In this document: piece after piece, positions 41,270 to 52,074 of the stretch | Position numbering within the stretch: position 1 is the first letter of the stretch | How the letters are laid out: every line of letters starts with the position of its first letter | Assembly (NCBI RefSeq): GCF_000283155.1 | Contig: NW_004454229.1 | Location: 9,567,733 to 9,631,732 of the forward strand | Direction of reading: 5' to 3' | Origin: Ceratotherium simum simum | Lineage: Eukaryota; Chordata; Mammalia; Perissodactyla; Rhinocerotidae | Length of the DNA stretch: 64,000 nt | The notes under the pieces: model-generated | What the model was told of the DNA's origin: nothing | Databases searched by the model: none | What the model saw: only the letters and a program-made list of their open reading frames with translations | Position numbers and translations under genes: made by a program

Positions 41270-41500
41270 GGTAGAAAGATATTGGGCTCTGAAAACAGAC
41301 TCCCCGAGTTCAAATCCTTACCCTTTCACTTACTGGCCCCTGAAACCTGGGAGGGCACTCTGAGACTCCTCTGTAAACTTGGTGACATCACACTAGTGGA
41401 TGTGGATTCCTCAGTAATCTCTGTAAGGCTGCTGTGAGGGTTAACTGAGGGGAGATTACGGAAGCGCTTTGTAAATCGCGGCTCTATATAGATCTCATTA
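41270..41500 (+). repeat. MIR SINE
   Basis: AAAGATATTGGGCTCTGAAAACAGACTCC, GAGTTCAAATCCTTACCC, GTAAGGCTGCTGTGAGGGTTAAC and GGAAGCGCTTTGTAAATC are MIR landmarks. Confidence 0.85.
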
Positions 41501-41599
41501 ACATGACTATTTTTGTTCCCTTCATTCTCTCTATTTTCTTCTCTTAATAATTACAGAATCTTGGGTTTAGAGGAGAGCAGATCCATGGGCCTTCTGGTC

Positions 41600-41835
41600 A
41601 GAATCCACTGGAGAGCTAGTTCAAGTACAGATACACTCCGGGCCACTGACTCAGACCTGGGGGTGGGGGAGCAGAACCTTGTGGTTTACAATCAGCCGGG
41701 TTTGACAAACACTGATCCAGCCCATAACACATCAGCCTCTGCAACAGCCCTGTCAAGTGGTGTTTTCATTACACTACCAGATGCAGATTAAGAGAGAGAG
41801 ACCAGGCAACTTTAAAGTTCAGAGGTCTCTGAGGA
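41600..41835. repeat. MER5A fragment followed by inverted MIR trace
   Basis: 41600-41730 (GTCAGAATCCACTGGAGAGC...TGACTCAGACCTGGGGG...GACAAACACTGATCC) is MER5A sense. 41735-41830 (CAACAGCCCTGTCAAGTGG...CACTACCAGATG) may be an inverted MIR core. Confidence 0.6.
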
Positions 41836-42170
41836 GAACACAGCCCACCATGCAGGGCCAATCAGGAAGGGCACCAGGGTCGGTCACTGTGGGACTGTGG
41901 CAAGGGCTCTATTGTGCTTTCTGCAGGAAGGAAAGAGTGAGGCAGGGCAAGATGGTTTAGGATTGGCTAGTCTGAATAATTTCACAGGCTCTAGGGCATA
42001 AGGATTGTCCCTAGTTGTGTGGTACCTAGCCCTGAGGTGACTAAGGCAGGTGGATAGTAGCCTGGAGTGTGACAGCCCAGTAAGGGAAGTGGCTGAGGGT
42101 GTGGACTTAATTGGCTGTTCAAAAGGAGAACTGATCGGCCTCTAGCCAAGACCTCAAAACTGGGTCAAGA
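41836..42170. other. Unassigned sequence
   Basis: No element recognised. Contains CCAATC (41859-41864) and GATTGG (41961-41966) but no other promoter context. Confidence 0.25.
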
Positions 42171-42175
42171 CAACT

Positions 42176-42992
42176 GCTTTACACCCTTTAGGATGGCTCC
42201 TATCAAAAAAAAAGGAAAATTAAAGTGGAGATTTGCTCAGTCACAATAAATATTGAAAATACAAAAAAAAAAAAAAAAAAAAAAACCAAGCAAAAATACC
42301 CTCAAAAAACCAGAAAATAACAAGTATTGACAAGGAAGTGGAGAAATTAGAACGCTTGTACACTGATGGTAGGAATGTAAAATGGTGCCGCCACTATGGA
42401 AAACAGTATGATGGTTTCTCAAAAAATTAAAAGTAGAATTACTATATGATCCAGCAATTCCACTTCTGGATATATACCCCGAAGAATTAAAAGCAGAATC
42501 TTGAAGAGATATTTGTACACCCATGTTGATAGCAGCATTATTCACAATAGTCAAAAGTGGAAGCAACACAGTATCCATTGATGGATAAATCGATAAGGAA
42601 AATACGACGTATACATACGATGGATATTCAGTCTTAAACAGGAAGGAAATTCTGACACATCTACAACATCAATGGGCCTTGAGGACATTATGCTAGGGGA
42701 AATGAGCCAGTCACTAAAAGACAAACACTATATGATTCCTTTCATATGAGGCCCTAGAGTAGTCAAATTCATAGAGATAGAAAGTAGAATGGTGGTTGCC
42801 AGGGCTAGGGAGAGTGGGGAATGAGAAGTTGTTGTTTGATGGGTATAGAGTTTAGTTTTGCAAGATGAAAAAAGTTCTAGAGATTGGTTGCACAACAATG
42901 TGAATGTACCCGACATTACTGAACTGTACACTTAAAAATGGTTAAAATGGTAAATTTTATGTTGTGTGTATTTTACCACAATTTAAAAAATC
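42176..42992 (+). mobile_element. L1 3' end (L1MA/L1MB type) with poly(A) insert
   Basis: Starts at TTTACACCCTTTAGGATGGC (the end of ORF2). It continues through AATGGTGCCGCCACTATGG, ATGATCCAGCAATTCCAC, GGACATTATGCTAGGGGAAATG, GGTGGTTGCCAGGGC and GAACTGTACACTTAAAAATGG to the A-rich 3' end. An 80-100-bp A-rich interruption at 42205-42295 includes 23 consecutive A (42263-42285). All frames are broken. Confidence 0.93.
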
Positions 42993-43054
42993 TGAGTTAA
43001 GACAGAACACACACACAAAGACTATACTATAAGTGGTCACCTTGTCTCTGCTTG

Positions 43055-43262
43055 CATATCTCCAGGGAGACAGAACTCACAGCCTCATCAGGCAGCTCCA
43101 TCCATCTCTGGCCTTCTGACTGTGAGAACCTTCCCGTAATGCTCACCTAACACCTGTCTTCCTGTGGCTTCTACTCCTTGGTCGTAGTTTCTCTTCAGGG
43201 CCACATAAACTAAGTCTTACCCTTCTTCCTCACAATGCCAACCCTTCCAACATTTGAAACCA
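43055..43262 (+). repeat. L3/CR1-type LINE fragment
   Basis: ACAGCCTCATCAGGCAGCTCCATCC, GTGGCTTCTACTCCTTGGTCG, CTTCAGGGCCACATAAAC and AATGCCAACCCTTCCAACATTTGAAA follow the CR1/L3 3' landmarks in order. Confidence 0.65.
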
Positions 43263-43429
43263 GGATCCTCTCCCTTCTTGGGTTTTCCAATAGGTCTGAC
43301 AAGGGTTCAAGTCCCCTCTCCTCCTTTTACCTCTGTCTGATCTCCCTTGTCTGAGCAGGAAAGGGTAGTGGCTTGAGAAGACACTCAGACCATACAGGGA
43401 ATTAATCATGAAACTTGGACCAATGATAA

Positions 43430-43670
43430 CAACCACAGCTACTGGTCTCTGAGCACCAGTTATACACCAAGCATCACACTGTTGCTTTATAGCCAGCTCA
43501 TCTCATCCACAATCCTGTGACACAGGGATTATTGTGTCCAGTTTGGAAATGGGTTAATTGAGGTTCAGAGGAGTAAAGATACTTGCCCAGGGTCCCTTAG
43601 CCAGTACCCCAAGAGCTGGCGCCAGAACCCAGGGCTGCCTGTGTTCAGATCAGGGTGCTTCCCATTTCCT
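43430..43670 (-). repeat. MIR SINE
   Basis: GAGCACCAGTTATACACC, CCACAATCCTGTGACACAGGG, GGAAATGGGTTAATTGAGG, CTTGCCCAGGGTCCC and CCAGAACCCAGGGCTGCC give the full inverted MIR. Confidence 0.85.
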
Positions 43671-44070
43671 GCGAGATGTCTATCAGCCTAGGAGCCATCT
43701 CGGGGCCTCCTCTGCAGAGACACCTCAGAGCCTCAAACGCCTCCTGGTTTTACCTGTGATGCTGGTGGCATGCCTAGTCAGACACCCAGGCATATTTTTG
43801 TCACTTTAAGAAATCAAGGCAATTTCTGCACTTGACAAAGGTAAAATCTTTTAAAGCTTTGGAGGATTGGGAAAGGGAATAAAAAAGACATTAATAGAAT
43901 GACATATTTTTAGTGTAACACTTCAGAGAAAACTCTGGGGGAACAAAAAATAAAATGAACGACCTAAATATGTTTTTTTTTTTTTTACACCGTGAGCTTC
44001 AAAGGAGTAGGTTGTGCTGGATCTCTGAGTGCCCCCAATCTGTAAAGGATTTGAATACAATGGGAACCCT
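43671..44070. other. Unassigned; T13-14 homopolymer at about 43973-43986
   Basis: No gene or repeat recognised apart from the T run. Confidence 0.35.
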
Positions 44071-44074
44071 CTTG

Positions 44075-44245
44075 GATGGGTCTCTGCTTCAGTCTGGCAA
44101 ACTGCACCTGCCTGAACGCTGGGTGGACTACTTTCCAGCTGAGTGACTGCACAAAATACAAAACCCTCTGGTTCTCAGTTTCATAATCTGTAAAGTAAGG
44201 ATGGTGGTACTAACCTCACAGAACTGTGGTGAGATTTATATGAAA
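44075..44245 (+). repeat. MIR SINE
   Basis: CAGCTGAGTGACTGC, TGGTTCTCAGTTTCATAATCTG, TAAAGTAAGGATGG and ACAGAACTGTGGTGAGATTTATATG follow MIR. Confidence 0.75.
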
Positions 44246-44249
44246 TCAA

Positions 44250-44355
44250 TGTATATTAGATTTTTATTAAATATTTATTATATTTAATATAACATATTAT
44301 ATATAATACAATGAATATAATATATTTAATATTTATAGTAAATCTATTATATTTG
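44250..44355. repeat. AT-rich low-complexity tract
   Basis: About 105 bp of nearly pure A/T (TTTAATATAACATATTATATATAATAC). It sits at the 3' end of a MIR. Confidence 0.85.
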
Positions 44356-44359
44356 ATCA

Positions 44360-44790
44360 AGTGACTGGAAAGTACAGTACATGATAGGCATGTTCCCAAG
44401 GAAAATGGAAATGTTTTCATTTAACTTATTGGCAGGGCTTTTATTTGAAAAGTGGACAAATGGCTCCTTCAGGAAGACTATTAAAATATCTTCTGCCACT
44501 TTTGCTAAGTTCCTGAGAACCAGCAAATATCAAGTCTACAGTCAGCTGTGAGTGTGTGAGCTGATAGGAGCCCCCCGTTGTGGACATTGGGTGTGGGAGC
44601 CTGGCTGGGGCATCAGGGCTGTCAAGAGACCTGGACCCTGCTTCTGGATTCATCACAGGGGCAGGGGCCACCCCAATAGTCATGCTAATCCCTGCCTTCC
44701 TTACTAACAGGAGTCTGACCTTGTTTAGATAACTGGAGAGAGTTTGCTCAGGGAAGGTGGGCTCAGACCCAGAGGGTAAGTCATGATGAG
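44360..44790. other. Single-copy sequence; 138-codon minus frame
   Basis: The minus frame 44441-44857 has no recognisable domain and continues into a repeat, so it is probably chance. Confidence 0.3.
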
Positions 44791-44794
44791 TCAG

Positions 44795-45170
44795 AGCCAA
44801 CCACGGCAGTCTCATTCCTTTTCGCAGGAATGGTGTAGCAGTGGGCCCATGACTCAATTCTGGTCATTGAGATGAAAGGGAGGCTTAAAGAAAAGATTTT
44901 CCATTCTGGTGAAAATCCCTTTTCCTCCCTGCCTCTGTATGCTGGCGTGTGAGGATGTGATGCCTGAAGCAGGGCAGCCTTCTTGCGACGAGGGGGAAAA
45001 CCAAGGGGATTAAAAAAGTGAACTCCGAGTGCTGAAATTATTAAACCGCTGAGTTGACAGCCCTTGGAACTGTGTACCCTGTAATTCTAGTTATGTGACA
45101 TAAACCCCAATGTTTTCAGCTACTTTTATCCAGGTCATCTGTTACTATCGGCCAAAAGCATCCTAAAGGA
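44795..45170 (+). mobile_element. Probable MLT1-family LTR (diverged)
   Basis: ATTCTGGTCATTGAGATGAAAGGG, CTGTATGCTGGCGTGTGAGGATGTGATGCC, GCAGCCTTCTTGCGACGAGG, GAGTTGACAGCCC and GTTATGTGACATAAACCCC resemble an old MLT1 subfamily (MLT1H-K). TSDs not visible. Confidence 0.5.
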
Positions 45171-45184
45171 TATAAACACAAACT

Positions 45185-45335
45185 CATTCTGTGACCCTAG
45201 AAACTTGTCCCTTCTAGGCCTCAGTTTCCTCTTGTATTAAATGACAGGGTTGGATTAGATTCATGTTGGCAAATGAGAAGCCCCTGGGCCAGATTCAGCC
45301 TGGCAGCCTGTGTTCGGGTTTCCCTTGCATCACAC
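45185..45335 (+). repeat. MIR fragment and hAT-like fragment
   Basis: 45190-45260 (GACCCTAGAAACTTGTCCC, GGCCTCAGTTTCCTC) is MIR sense. 45265-45330 (GTTGGCAAATGAGAAGCCCC then CAGATTCAGCCTGG) resembles hAT elements beginning with a GGCCAAATCCGGCC-type head. Confidence 0.45.
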
Positions 45336-46835
45336 ACATCAAACATGCTGGGAAAACGAGACTCTTCTGAAACTCTTAGAACTGCCCTCACGAGCTTCCA
45401 GCCCCCAGGATAGTAGTGAAAAACTGAATCTTGTCACTTAATCTGATCTCCATCTCTTCTGGAATGAGGAGTCGCTTGGACATCTTGGCTCTTCTCTGTA
45501 AGTGCTCATGGTCAGGGGTGGAGGAGTGGGGCTTTCATGCTCTTGTGGCCTTAGAGCTAAGTGGTTTTGTCTAGATTTGTGTGGAATTGCGGGGCTGGTT
45601 GTGGCCCAAACTCTGTATAGTGTCTGCTAAGATGTACCAGGTCTCTCTGGTTCCCTGGAATATTGTGCTGCTTCCACAGCTGAAATCTTTGGTCCTAGAC
45701 ATAATCCCTGTATTTTGCAAACTCTAATACCACGTCTTTTCCAGCTCTGTTCTAGGAACCACCACATTGCCTCCCTGGGGTATCCAGGGTATGAGCAGTT
45801 ACTCCTGAAGCAGAAATATTGCTCAGACCTACCATGGCAGACACCTCTATACACATGTACATTACGCCCTCCTATGGGACATGGTGGCAAGCCAAATGCA
45901 GAGATTTCTTTAGAGCCGTGTAGTCTCTCCCAAGCAATGCCCAGAGGTGTGGGCTCTGGCCTCCTGTGTCCTTGGCTCCCTTCATTCCTGTCTGGATATC
46001 TCCATTACTAGTTCCCCCACCCCTTGTCAAGATATGGCTACACAGCAGGAGGTGGAGAAGAGAGAGGAATAAGAACCCTGCTATCTGATTCCCTCGTCAA
46101 CTGCTTCCTTTCTCCACTCCCTAGGACAAAATGCCCAAGTTCTTCTTTCCTTTGTCCCGACTGGAAGGAACTTCCTCTGCATCAAATCCTCCTCCATTAG
46201 GAGTCAGGGCTCAAAAGCAGACAGGTAAGAGAAACCTCTGAACCAGAGATGACGTAAATCAAGAGAATTTTTAAAATGATATCATGGCACTATAATTAAA
46301 ATCACTTTTAGTTTGTTGCCAACATTTAAAAAATTACCAGATTCTACATATACATCTAGATGTTTATCTTCTCTTGAAAACTTAGAAGCTCTGGCAACAT
46401 GGAACTCACATTCCTTCAGGGCACAGCGGGCTTGAGCTGAGCAGAGTCTTCCTCCCTTAAAAGGTGCGTATACTGTCTGGGTCTTCACAGTCTGGATCAC
46501 TCCCATTTGCCTTGGACCTTGAATGCATCCTATTCATCCATCTCTGTTCCCTTTCTGGCCCCTTAGGCATTGAATTTCCTAAGATCCATTACACTTATCC
46601 AGTCCTGGGGTTCTGTGATCGGCACCTCTCCTGCCCCCAGCGTCCAGTACCTTGCTAAGCGCAGTCAGCAAATATAGCATTATACAGCCTGATAAAAGTG
46701 TGATTAGTACACAAATATATAATATATTATAGGAAATTATACTATCCAGTCAAGTATCGACAACTAACACTTATGTTAAAATGAGAAGAAAAGGTTCCTA
46801 AAAGCTTCTAAGAGCTTTTCGACACGTCACTTCAC
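45336..46835. other. Mostly single-copy, 1.5 kb
   Basis: No gene recognised. 46455-46690 has a pyrimidine-rich stretch that may be a decayed L2 (TCCATCTCTGTTCCC...CAGCGTCCAGTACC). Open frames of 64-98 codons overlap on both strands without domains. Confidence 0.35.
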
Positions 46836-46839
46836 TTCC

Positions 46840-46925
46840 ATTCTTTGAACCAGCTGTGGGACTGTGGGCAGGTTAGTTGGGCCAACTGGACTCCTGCTTC
46901 CTCAGCTGTGGAATGAGGGGGGCAG
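46840..46925 (+). repeat. MIR SINE fragment
   Basis: CCAGCTGTGGGACTGTGGGCAGG...GCTTCCTCAGCTGTGGAATGAGG is the MIR core in sense. Confidence 0.65.
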
Positions 46926-46984
46926 GACTAATTACAGGGCTCTGAAGTCACATGAATTCAGCCCACAACCATACATCCTAGCAT

Positions 46985-47077
46985 TGGGAGGGCGGACCCC
47001 AGGGGTAGAAGACAGGCCCTCACCTGTAGGGACTTCATGATCCAGTGGGGAAGCAAAGCTAATGCACACAACATGGC
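46985..47077 (-). repeat. L2 LINE 3' fragment
   Basis: GACAGGCCCTCACCTGTAGGGACTTCATGATCCAGTGGGG resembles the inverted L2 tail 'CCCTGCCCTCAAGGAGCTCACAGTCTAGTGGGGG'. The minisatellite starts where the L2 pattern ends. Confidence 0.6.
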
Positions 47078-47320
47078 AGGCATCACAAGGCACAGAGGCA
47101 CCATGGCGTAACAGGGCCCAATGCTCAGAGTCACGGCAGGCATCACAAGGCACAGAGGGACCATGGCCTTACAGGGCCCAATAATGCTTAGAGCCATGGC
47201 AGGCATCACAAAGCACAGAGGGACCATGGCGTTACAGGGCCCAATGCTCAGAGTCACGGCAGGCATCACAAGGCACAGAGGGACCATGGCGTTACAGGGC
47301 CTAACGCTCAGAATCTTGGC
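47078..47320. repeat. Four-copy 60-bp minisatellite
   Basis: Units at 47078-47137, 47138-47200 (63 bp, with a 3-bp insertion), 47201-47260 and 47261-47320. Each begins AGGCATCACAA(G/A)GCACAGAGG and contains CCATGGCGT. Units are highly similar to each other, the third and fourth most of all, so amplification is recent. Because 60 and 63 are multiples of three, frames stay open across the array in several phases (47121-47327 plus; 46958-47287 and 46932-47153 minus). I see no reason to call these proteins. Confidence 0.98.
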
Positions 47321-47329
47321 ACCTTAGAT

Positions 47330-47985
47330 TCTGAAGGAGCCTTAGAACCTCTTCTCTCTCCATCAACGTCTTCACCTAACTACCACCTCTTCCTCACTGA
47401 AAATACAATTCAGCTTCACCCCTGCCCTACCCGAAGCCCCAAGTCCGGGTGAGTTAGTGCCCTCCACAGTGTTCCCACAGCTCTGCACTGTCACTGTTTG
47501 TCTGTCCCCCATTGTGCTGTGACTCTTGAGAGCCAGGAATGTAATAAATATCTGTCTGTTTTTTCTCCAAGGATCCCCTACCCATTATTTTGGCAACAAC
47601 ACTCACTTCTCGCTGGGAGAACAATGCCACCCCCAATTCCAGGTGGTCTTGCTGAAATGGCTGATAAAGATTTCCACCACACACACATCCTCCCTCTGGT
47701 GAGCAAGTAAAATCAGGCCAGACTCTTTCTCCAGGGAATTTGAAACTGAAGGGAAGTGACACGCTGTGAGAGAATATTGAAAGAGCTTGAACCAAATTGT
47801 TCTTTGAGCAGAGTCAATTTGTTCCTCCTTCTGTGACCCAATGACCCATCCCTGTCCCTCCTCTCCTCCCTTGCATGTTCAATTGTTTTTCAACTCTGCA
47901 GTCTCCAGGATCCTTTCCTCTTTTTTTTTTTTTTTAAAGATAGACAGAGCCATTGCTGTCTGTTGCTTGCAACCAAGGATCCTAA
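47330..47985. other. Unassigned sequence; T run at about 47923-47936
   Basis: 47490-47560 (GTCTGTCCCCCATTGTGC...GAGAGCCAGGAATG) may be an L2 tail. The opposing frames 47454-47795 (minus) and 47498-47710 (plus) have no domain. Confidence 0.3.
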
Positions 47986-47989
47986 CTGA

Positions 47990-48095
47990 TTCTGGGATCA
48001 AATCTTTCTCATTTTTGGTGTCTCTCACAGAGTCTGGCACGTGGTGAGCTCTGGGGACAAAATATTAAATGTTTGTTAGGTGAATAAATTCCCTA
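47990..48095 (+). repeat. L2 LINE 3' tail
   Basis: CTCATTTTTGGTGTCTCTCACAGAGTCTGGCACGTGGTGAGC then AAATGTTTGTTAGGTGAATAAA is the sense L2 end. Confidence 0.75.
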
Positions 48096-48149
48096 GCAGT
48101 GCCAGCATCCACTCTATGGCATCCCTGACACATGGCTATCTCTCCTCTT

Positions 48150-48362
48150 TCTACTAGACCATGGCCGACGATGGAGAGCTCAGTATCTCACTAGGCAGCT
48201 CAGGCTATTTGGAACATTTTCCCAAAAGAATTCTGTCTCACATCTCAAATTGTTAGAGAGTTCTTCCCAAATGAGCTAAAATCTTACTCATATGACCTTC
48301 CCCCAGCTATTCCTTGTTCTTTGCCGGGACCGTGAGAATTCTCCTATCAGATAATTTCAGAG
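48150..48362 (+). repeat. L3/CR1-type LINE fragment
   Basis: GAGAGCTCAGTATCTCACTAGGCAGCTCAGGC, TTAGAGAGTTCTTCCC, GAGCTAAAATCTTAC and TTGTTCTTTGCCGGGACC follow CR1/L3 landmarks. Confidence 0.6.
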
Positions 48363-48419
48363 TTGGAGCTAGCCACATCTACAGGGTTTGGGGGTTTGCT
48401 AAGAGGTCTCTAAGGGTTA

Positions 48420-48935
48420 ATAATATCTCACATTTGAAAGGCAAATAATACCTAGAGGGTTTTCGAAGCTCTTTCCCAACCATTAGGTAATGTATTCTCA
48501 GAAAAACTCTGAGACTCAGATTGCTGTGGGATTACTAGTCTCCATTTTACATATCAGGAGACTCTATCCCAGAAATTTTTTTTCCAGGTCACACAGGTAA
48601 TAAAGGGCAGAGTTGAGACTCAATACCTGATCTTTATGGCTTAATTCTCCCACATTTTCCATTTTACCGTAAATCCCTTATCACCAGATTATAATAATAA
48701 TCTCAGTGATGAAGATATGATTTTAAAGGATTTACTCTGTTTCAGCTATTCTGCTGGTTTTTAAAAAATATATACTCTAATTCTTCCATCATCCAAGAGA
48801 TGTATGATTACTTCTATATCATGGTTGAGGAAACTGAGGCTCAGAGTAGACAAGAGGCTTGCTCAAGTTCACTGGGTAATAAATACTAAAGCTGACACTT
48901 GAACCCTGAACACAGGCATCAGACATGTAGGAGTT
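48420..48935 (-). repeat. Two MIR SINEs in the same orientation
   Basis: 48420-48645 (TCTCACATTTGAAAGGC, CTCCATTTTACATATCAGGAG, GGTCACACAGGTAATAAAGGGCAGAG) and 48700-48935 (GTTGAGGAAACTGAGGCTCAGAG, CAAGTTCACTGGGTAATAAA, CACTTGAACCC) are separate inverted copies. Confidence 0.8.
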
Positions 48936-48939
48936 GGGT

Positions 48940-49438
48940 CATGCTGATGTCAGCACTGGCCCTGGGACAGAGAAGTCACCATTAAGTACTGTTCTCTTCC
49001 CTACCTGGGAGCCTTTGGCCCCTGGGCTTCGGAAAGGTCAACAGCCATTCCCTTATTCACTATGTCTGTGACTTGTTGGGCCACTTTGTTGCTCTCCTCT
49101 CCCACATTCTGAGGTCTTCCTCGCCCCCTCCCCACCTATTTGCATTAAATGGTTTACAAAGTTCTATCCGGAGCTTTTGTTGCTGAATGATTTATGGGGG
49201 AAGAGGGAATACTGGCTGCACACATGGGAAGCATTCAGGTCATTTTCATTTCTCCATATGTGGGCAGCATGGACTCAACATGGAAAGTGCTTCCCACAGC
49301 TGCATTAAGACCAGTAAGAAACATCTGTATTCTGTTACCTGCTTCTCCCCATAGCCCTCCCCCAGAGGAATGGTGTTTTCTTAAAGTTCATCTGCAAGAT
49401 TCTATTCCCAGTACTGATAAGACTATAAAATAATGGTA
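48940..49438. other. Single-copy sequence
   Basis: No element seen. Contains an octamer match ATTTGCAT at 49138-49145 without other context. Confidence 0.35.
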
Positions 49439-49439
49439 A

Positions 49440-51060
49440 AGTTAATTATTGACGAATTAAAATGGAAGTGCTATCTAAATTCTTAGGACATTCACATTAC
49501 TATCAAATGAGTTTATTGTGATTAAAATGATTAATGACATTCCAGTAAATACCCGAGAATTAAACTCCTGAATACAAAGAAGGTGAAAATCTTATCATCA
49601 TTAGAGTACATCAAGGAGCATGAGTGCTCTCCTTATCTGCTCACATTAGGGAAGAAGACACAGAGCAAATAAAGAAAATCGTTTGAATCTTTGCAAACAC
49701 TGAAATCTGGGGTCTCATTTTCTTATTTGTGTAGCATTTGGAACCAACACATAGTGTACAGGAGGAAAAACAGTGGCTCACATATAATTTAAACAAAATA
49801 GACCAATGCAACAGAATTGAAAGGCCAGAAATAGACCCTAGCATATTATAACATTCTAGCATCTATTCAAGAGGGCATTTTAAAACTGGGGAAAAGGCTA
49901 GATTATTAAATACAGGTATTGGGACAACTGGTTCATAATTGATTGAGGGGAGATAACTACCTTACATGTTATCCCTAAATAGATTCCAGAACAAAATGAT
50001 TAGACAAAAATACATGTGATATTTCTATATTTCTATAGTGCTGAGTCAGGCAAGACAGTAGAAGGCATCATTCCAAAAAGAGAAACCAGAAAAGAAGAAA
50101 TTAATAGATTTGATAAGATATAATTTAAACTAAATCAAAAGGTAACTAATAATCTGGGAAAAATATCTACAATATATTTGAAAGACAAAAGGATAATATC
50201 TTTGATATTATTTTTAAGATATAAAGCATATCTTTGATATATAAAGCTCTTCTACAAATAAATAAGAAAAAGCCAAGTCTCTGATGTAAAAATGAGCAAA
50301 AGGTTTGAAAGAAGAAATAAAAGCAGCCAATACAACTGCAACTATGAAAACTTCTTCACCTCAGGAGGAGGGAAATAATGCAAATTAAAGTAACATATTT
50401 TTCAGTTTGGCAATGATTTTAAAAGCCCTATATTAAGCAAGTTGTGAAGTTACAGGGAGATAGATGGAATCTCTTAGACTCTCCTGGAAGAGTGTGAATT
50501 GGCCCAAAATTTATGGAAAGCAATTTGGGGGAAAAAAAACTATATATCGTATGAGTTTTCTAGGACTGCCCTAACAAAGTACCACAGACTAGGGGGTTTA
50601 AACAACAAAAAGTTATTTTCTCACAGATCTGGAGGCTGGAAGTCCAAGATGAAGGTGCCGGCAGGGTTGGTTTCTCCTGAGGCCTCTCTCCCTGGCTTGC
50701 AGATGGCCACTCTCTTGCTGCGTCTTCCCATCATGCTTCCTCCGTGTGCACACATCTCTGGTGCCTCTTCCTCTTCTTATAAGGACACCAGTCTTATTGG
50801 AATAAGGCCCACCCTTATGACCTCATTTAACCTTAATTACGTCTTTAAAGGACCAATCTCCAAATACAGACACTTTGAGGGTTAGGGCTTCAACATATGA
50901 CTTTTGGGGGACATAGTTCAGTCTGTAACACACATGCACACACACACACAAACCCTGCACACAATACACACCATAAAAATAGTTTACTCTTTGACGCAGT
51001 AATGCCAGCTCTAGGATATCACCCTAAAAAGCAAACATAACAAACAGACGAAAAGCCTCC
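49440..51060 (+). mobile_element. Old L1 (L1M) ORF2-3' end, interrupted by MLT1
   Basis: 49760-49960 (CAAAATAGACCAATGCAAC, CCAGAAATAGACCC), 50270-50300 and 50480-50530 (GAAGAGTGTGAATTGGCCC...GGAAAGCAATTTGG) are sense L1 ORF2-end landmarks. After the LTR the L1 resumes at 50985-51050 (TACTCTTTGACGCAGTAATGCC, AGGATATCACCC). This orders the events: L1 first, LTR later. Frames are broken throughout. Confidence 0.7.
50549..50930 (-). mobile_element. MLT1-family LTR nested in L1
   Basis: Inverted MLT1: CTAACAAAGTACCACAGAC, GGAGGCTGGAAGTCCAAG, GTGCCGGCAGGGTTGG, TTATAAGGACACCAGTC, ATGACCTCATTTAACC and CATAGTTCAGTCTGTAACA. A short (CA)n follows its edge (50937-50951). The 128-codon plus frame 50499-50885 is a read-through of antisense LTR sequence, not a gene. 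Confidence 0.88.
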
Positions 51061-51164
51061 TAGACCTAAAGTAGTCATATCTCTCATCCTATACTCTGCT
51101 TTCTAACCTCTCTTTTCCACTTATGTAAAATTGGTGGTAGACTACGGAATCAGATTCTTTTGAG

Positions 51165-51555
51165 ATGGTGTCCATGCATTTATTTATTTTTTTGTTATGA
51201 CTTGTTTTTTCAGAGTAGTTTTAGGTTCATATCAAAATTGAGAAGGTACAGAGATTTCCCATACACACTCTGCCCCCACACACCCATCACCCCTCTGTTA
51301 TCAACATCTTGCATCAGAATGATGCTTTTGTGACAACTGATGAACCTATATTGACACATTATTATCATGCAAAGTCCGTAGTTTACCTTAGGGTTCTGTC
51401 TTGGTGGTGTACATTCTACGGGTTTGGATAAATGTGTAATGACAGCTATCCATCATTATACAGAGCAGTTTCACTGCACTAAAAATACTCTGTGCTCCAC
51501 CTATTCACCACCCCTCCTACCCTAAACCCTGAATTTATTTTTTAAAATTAAACTT
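51165..51555 (-). mobile_element. L1 3' UTR fragment
   Basis: AGAGTAGTTTTAGGTTCATATC, GTACAGAGATTTCCCATAC, ATGAACCTATATTGACACATTATTATC and CAAAGTCCGTAGTTTACC follow the inverted 3' region of an L1M element; TCTGTGCTCCACCTATTC closes it. Confidence 0.85.
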
Positions 51556-51689
51556 CCTAAGCGCCTCTGATATGTAGCCACGTGATGGTGAAATCACTTT
51601 GTAAATGACTATGAAAAATGTAAGACACTATTGTCTGCACCCCCTGGGAAAGCTCCACTGCCCCTGGAATCGAGTGGCTTCCTGGTACA

Positions 51690-51930
51690 GAGCAGCATGG
51701 CCTAGCGCAGGGCACCTGAGCAGTGGAATCAGACAGAGCCAGCTGGAATTCTCTGTTCCTTACTGGCTGTGTGATCTTGGGCGAATCCTTTACCCTCTCT
51801 GAGCCTCAGTCTCCATTATCTGTATAATGAGGAAAACAATATCTACTTGCAGAGTGGAATAAAGATTTGAAATAATTTAAGAAAAGCCTCTGGGGGCTGG
51901 CCTGTGTTAGATGTTCAGGAAATGAATGAT
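51690..51930 (+). repeat. MIR SINE, full length
   Basis: CTGTGTGATCTTGGGCGAATCC, CTCTCTGAGCCTCAGTCTCC, CTGTATAATGAGG and GGCCTGTGTTAGATGTTCAGG then AATGAATG. The start (GAGCAGTGGAATCAGACAGAGCC) retains the tRNA-like head. Confidence 0.92.
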
Positions 51931-52074
51931 ATCCCTCCAGAGCATTGCCACCACGATGTTTGTGGAGTGAACAGACTAGCCAGATTCACGAAGGCAATGC
52001 TGAGGTGTGGGAATATCCAAATCCAAGTTGTTTTATAGAAGTTGAAATTCTGAGTCGGGGACACTATATCCTAG

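Noticed and set aside
46958..47287. Repetitive 109-codon protein from the minisatellite
   Set aside because: The array is open in several frames simply because unit lengths are multiples of three and units lack stops; there is no start, signal or splice evidence.
47078..47320. CRISPR-like array
   Set aside because: The units are contiguous near-identical 60-mers with no unique spacers, in a vertebrate nuclear genome.
50499..50885. 128-codon plus-strand open frame as a gene
   Set aside because: It reads through the antisense strand of an MLT1 LTR; the similar LTR at 53440-53795 also gives a related 63-codon frame (53503-53694).
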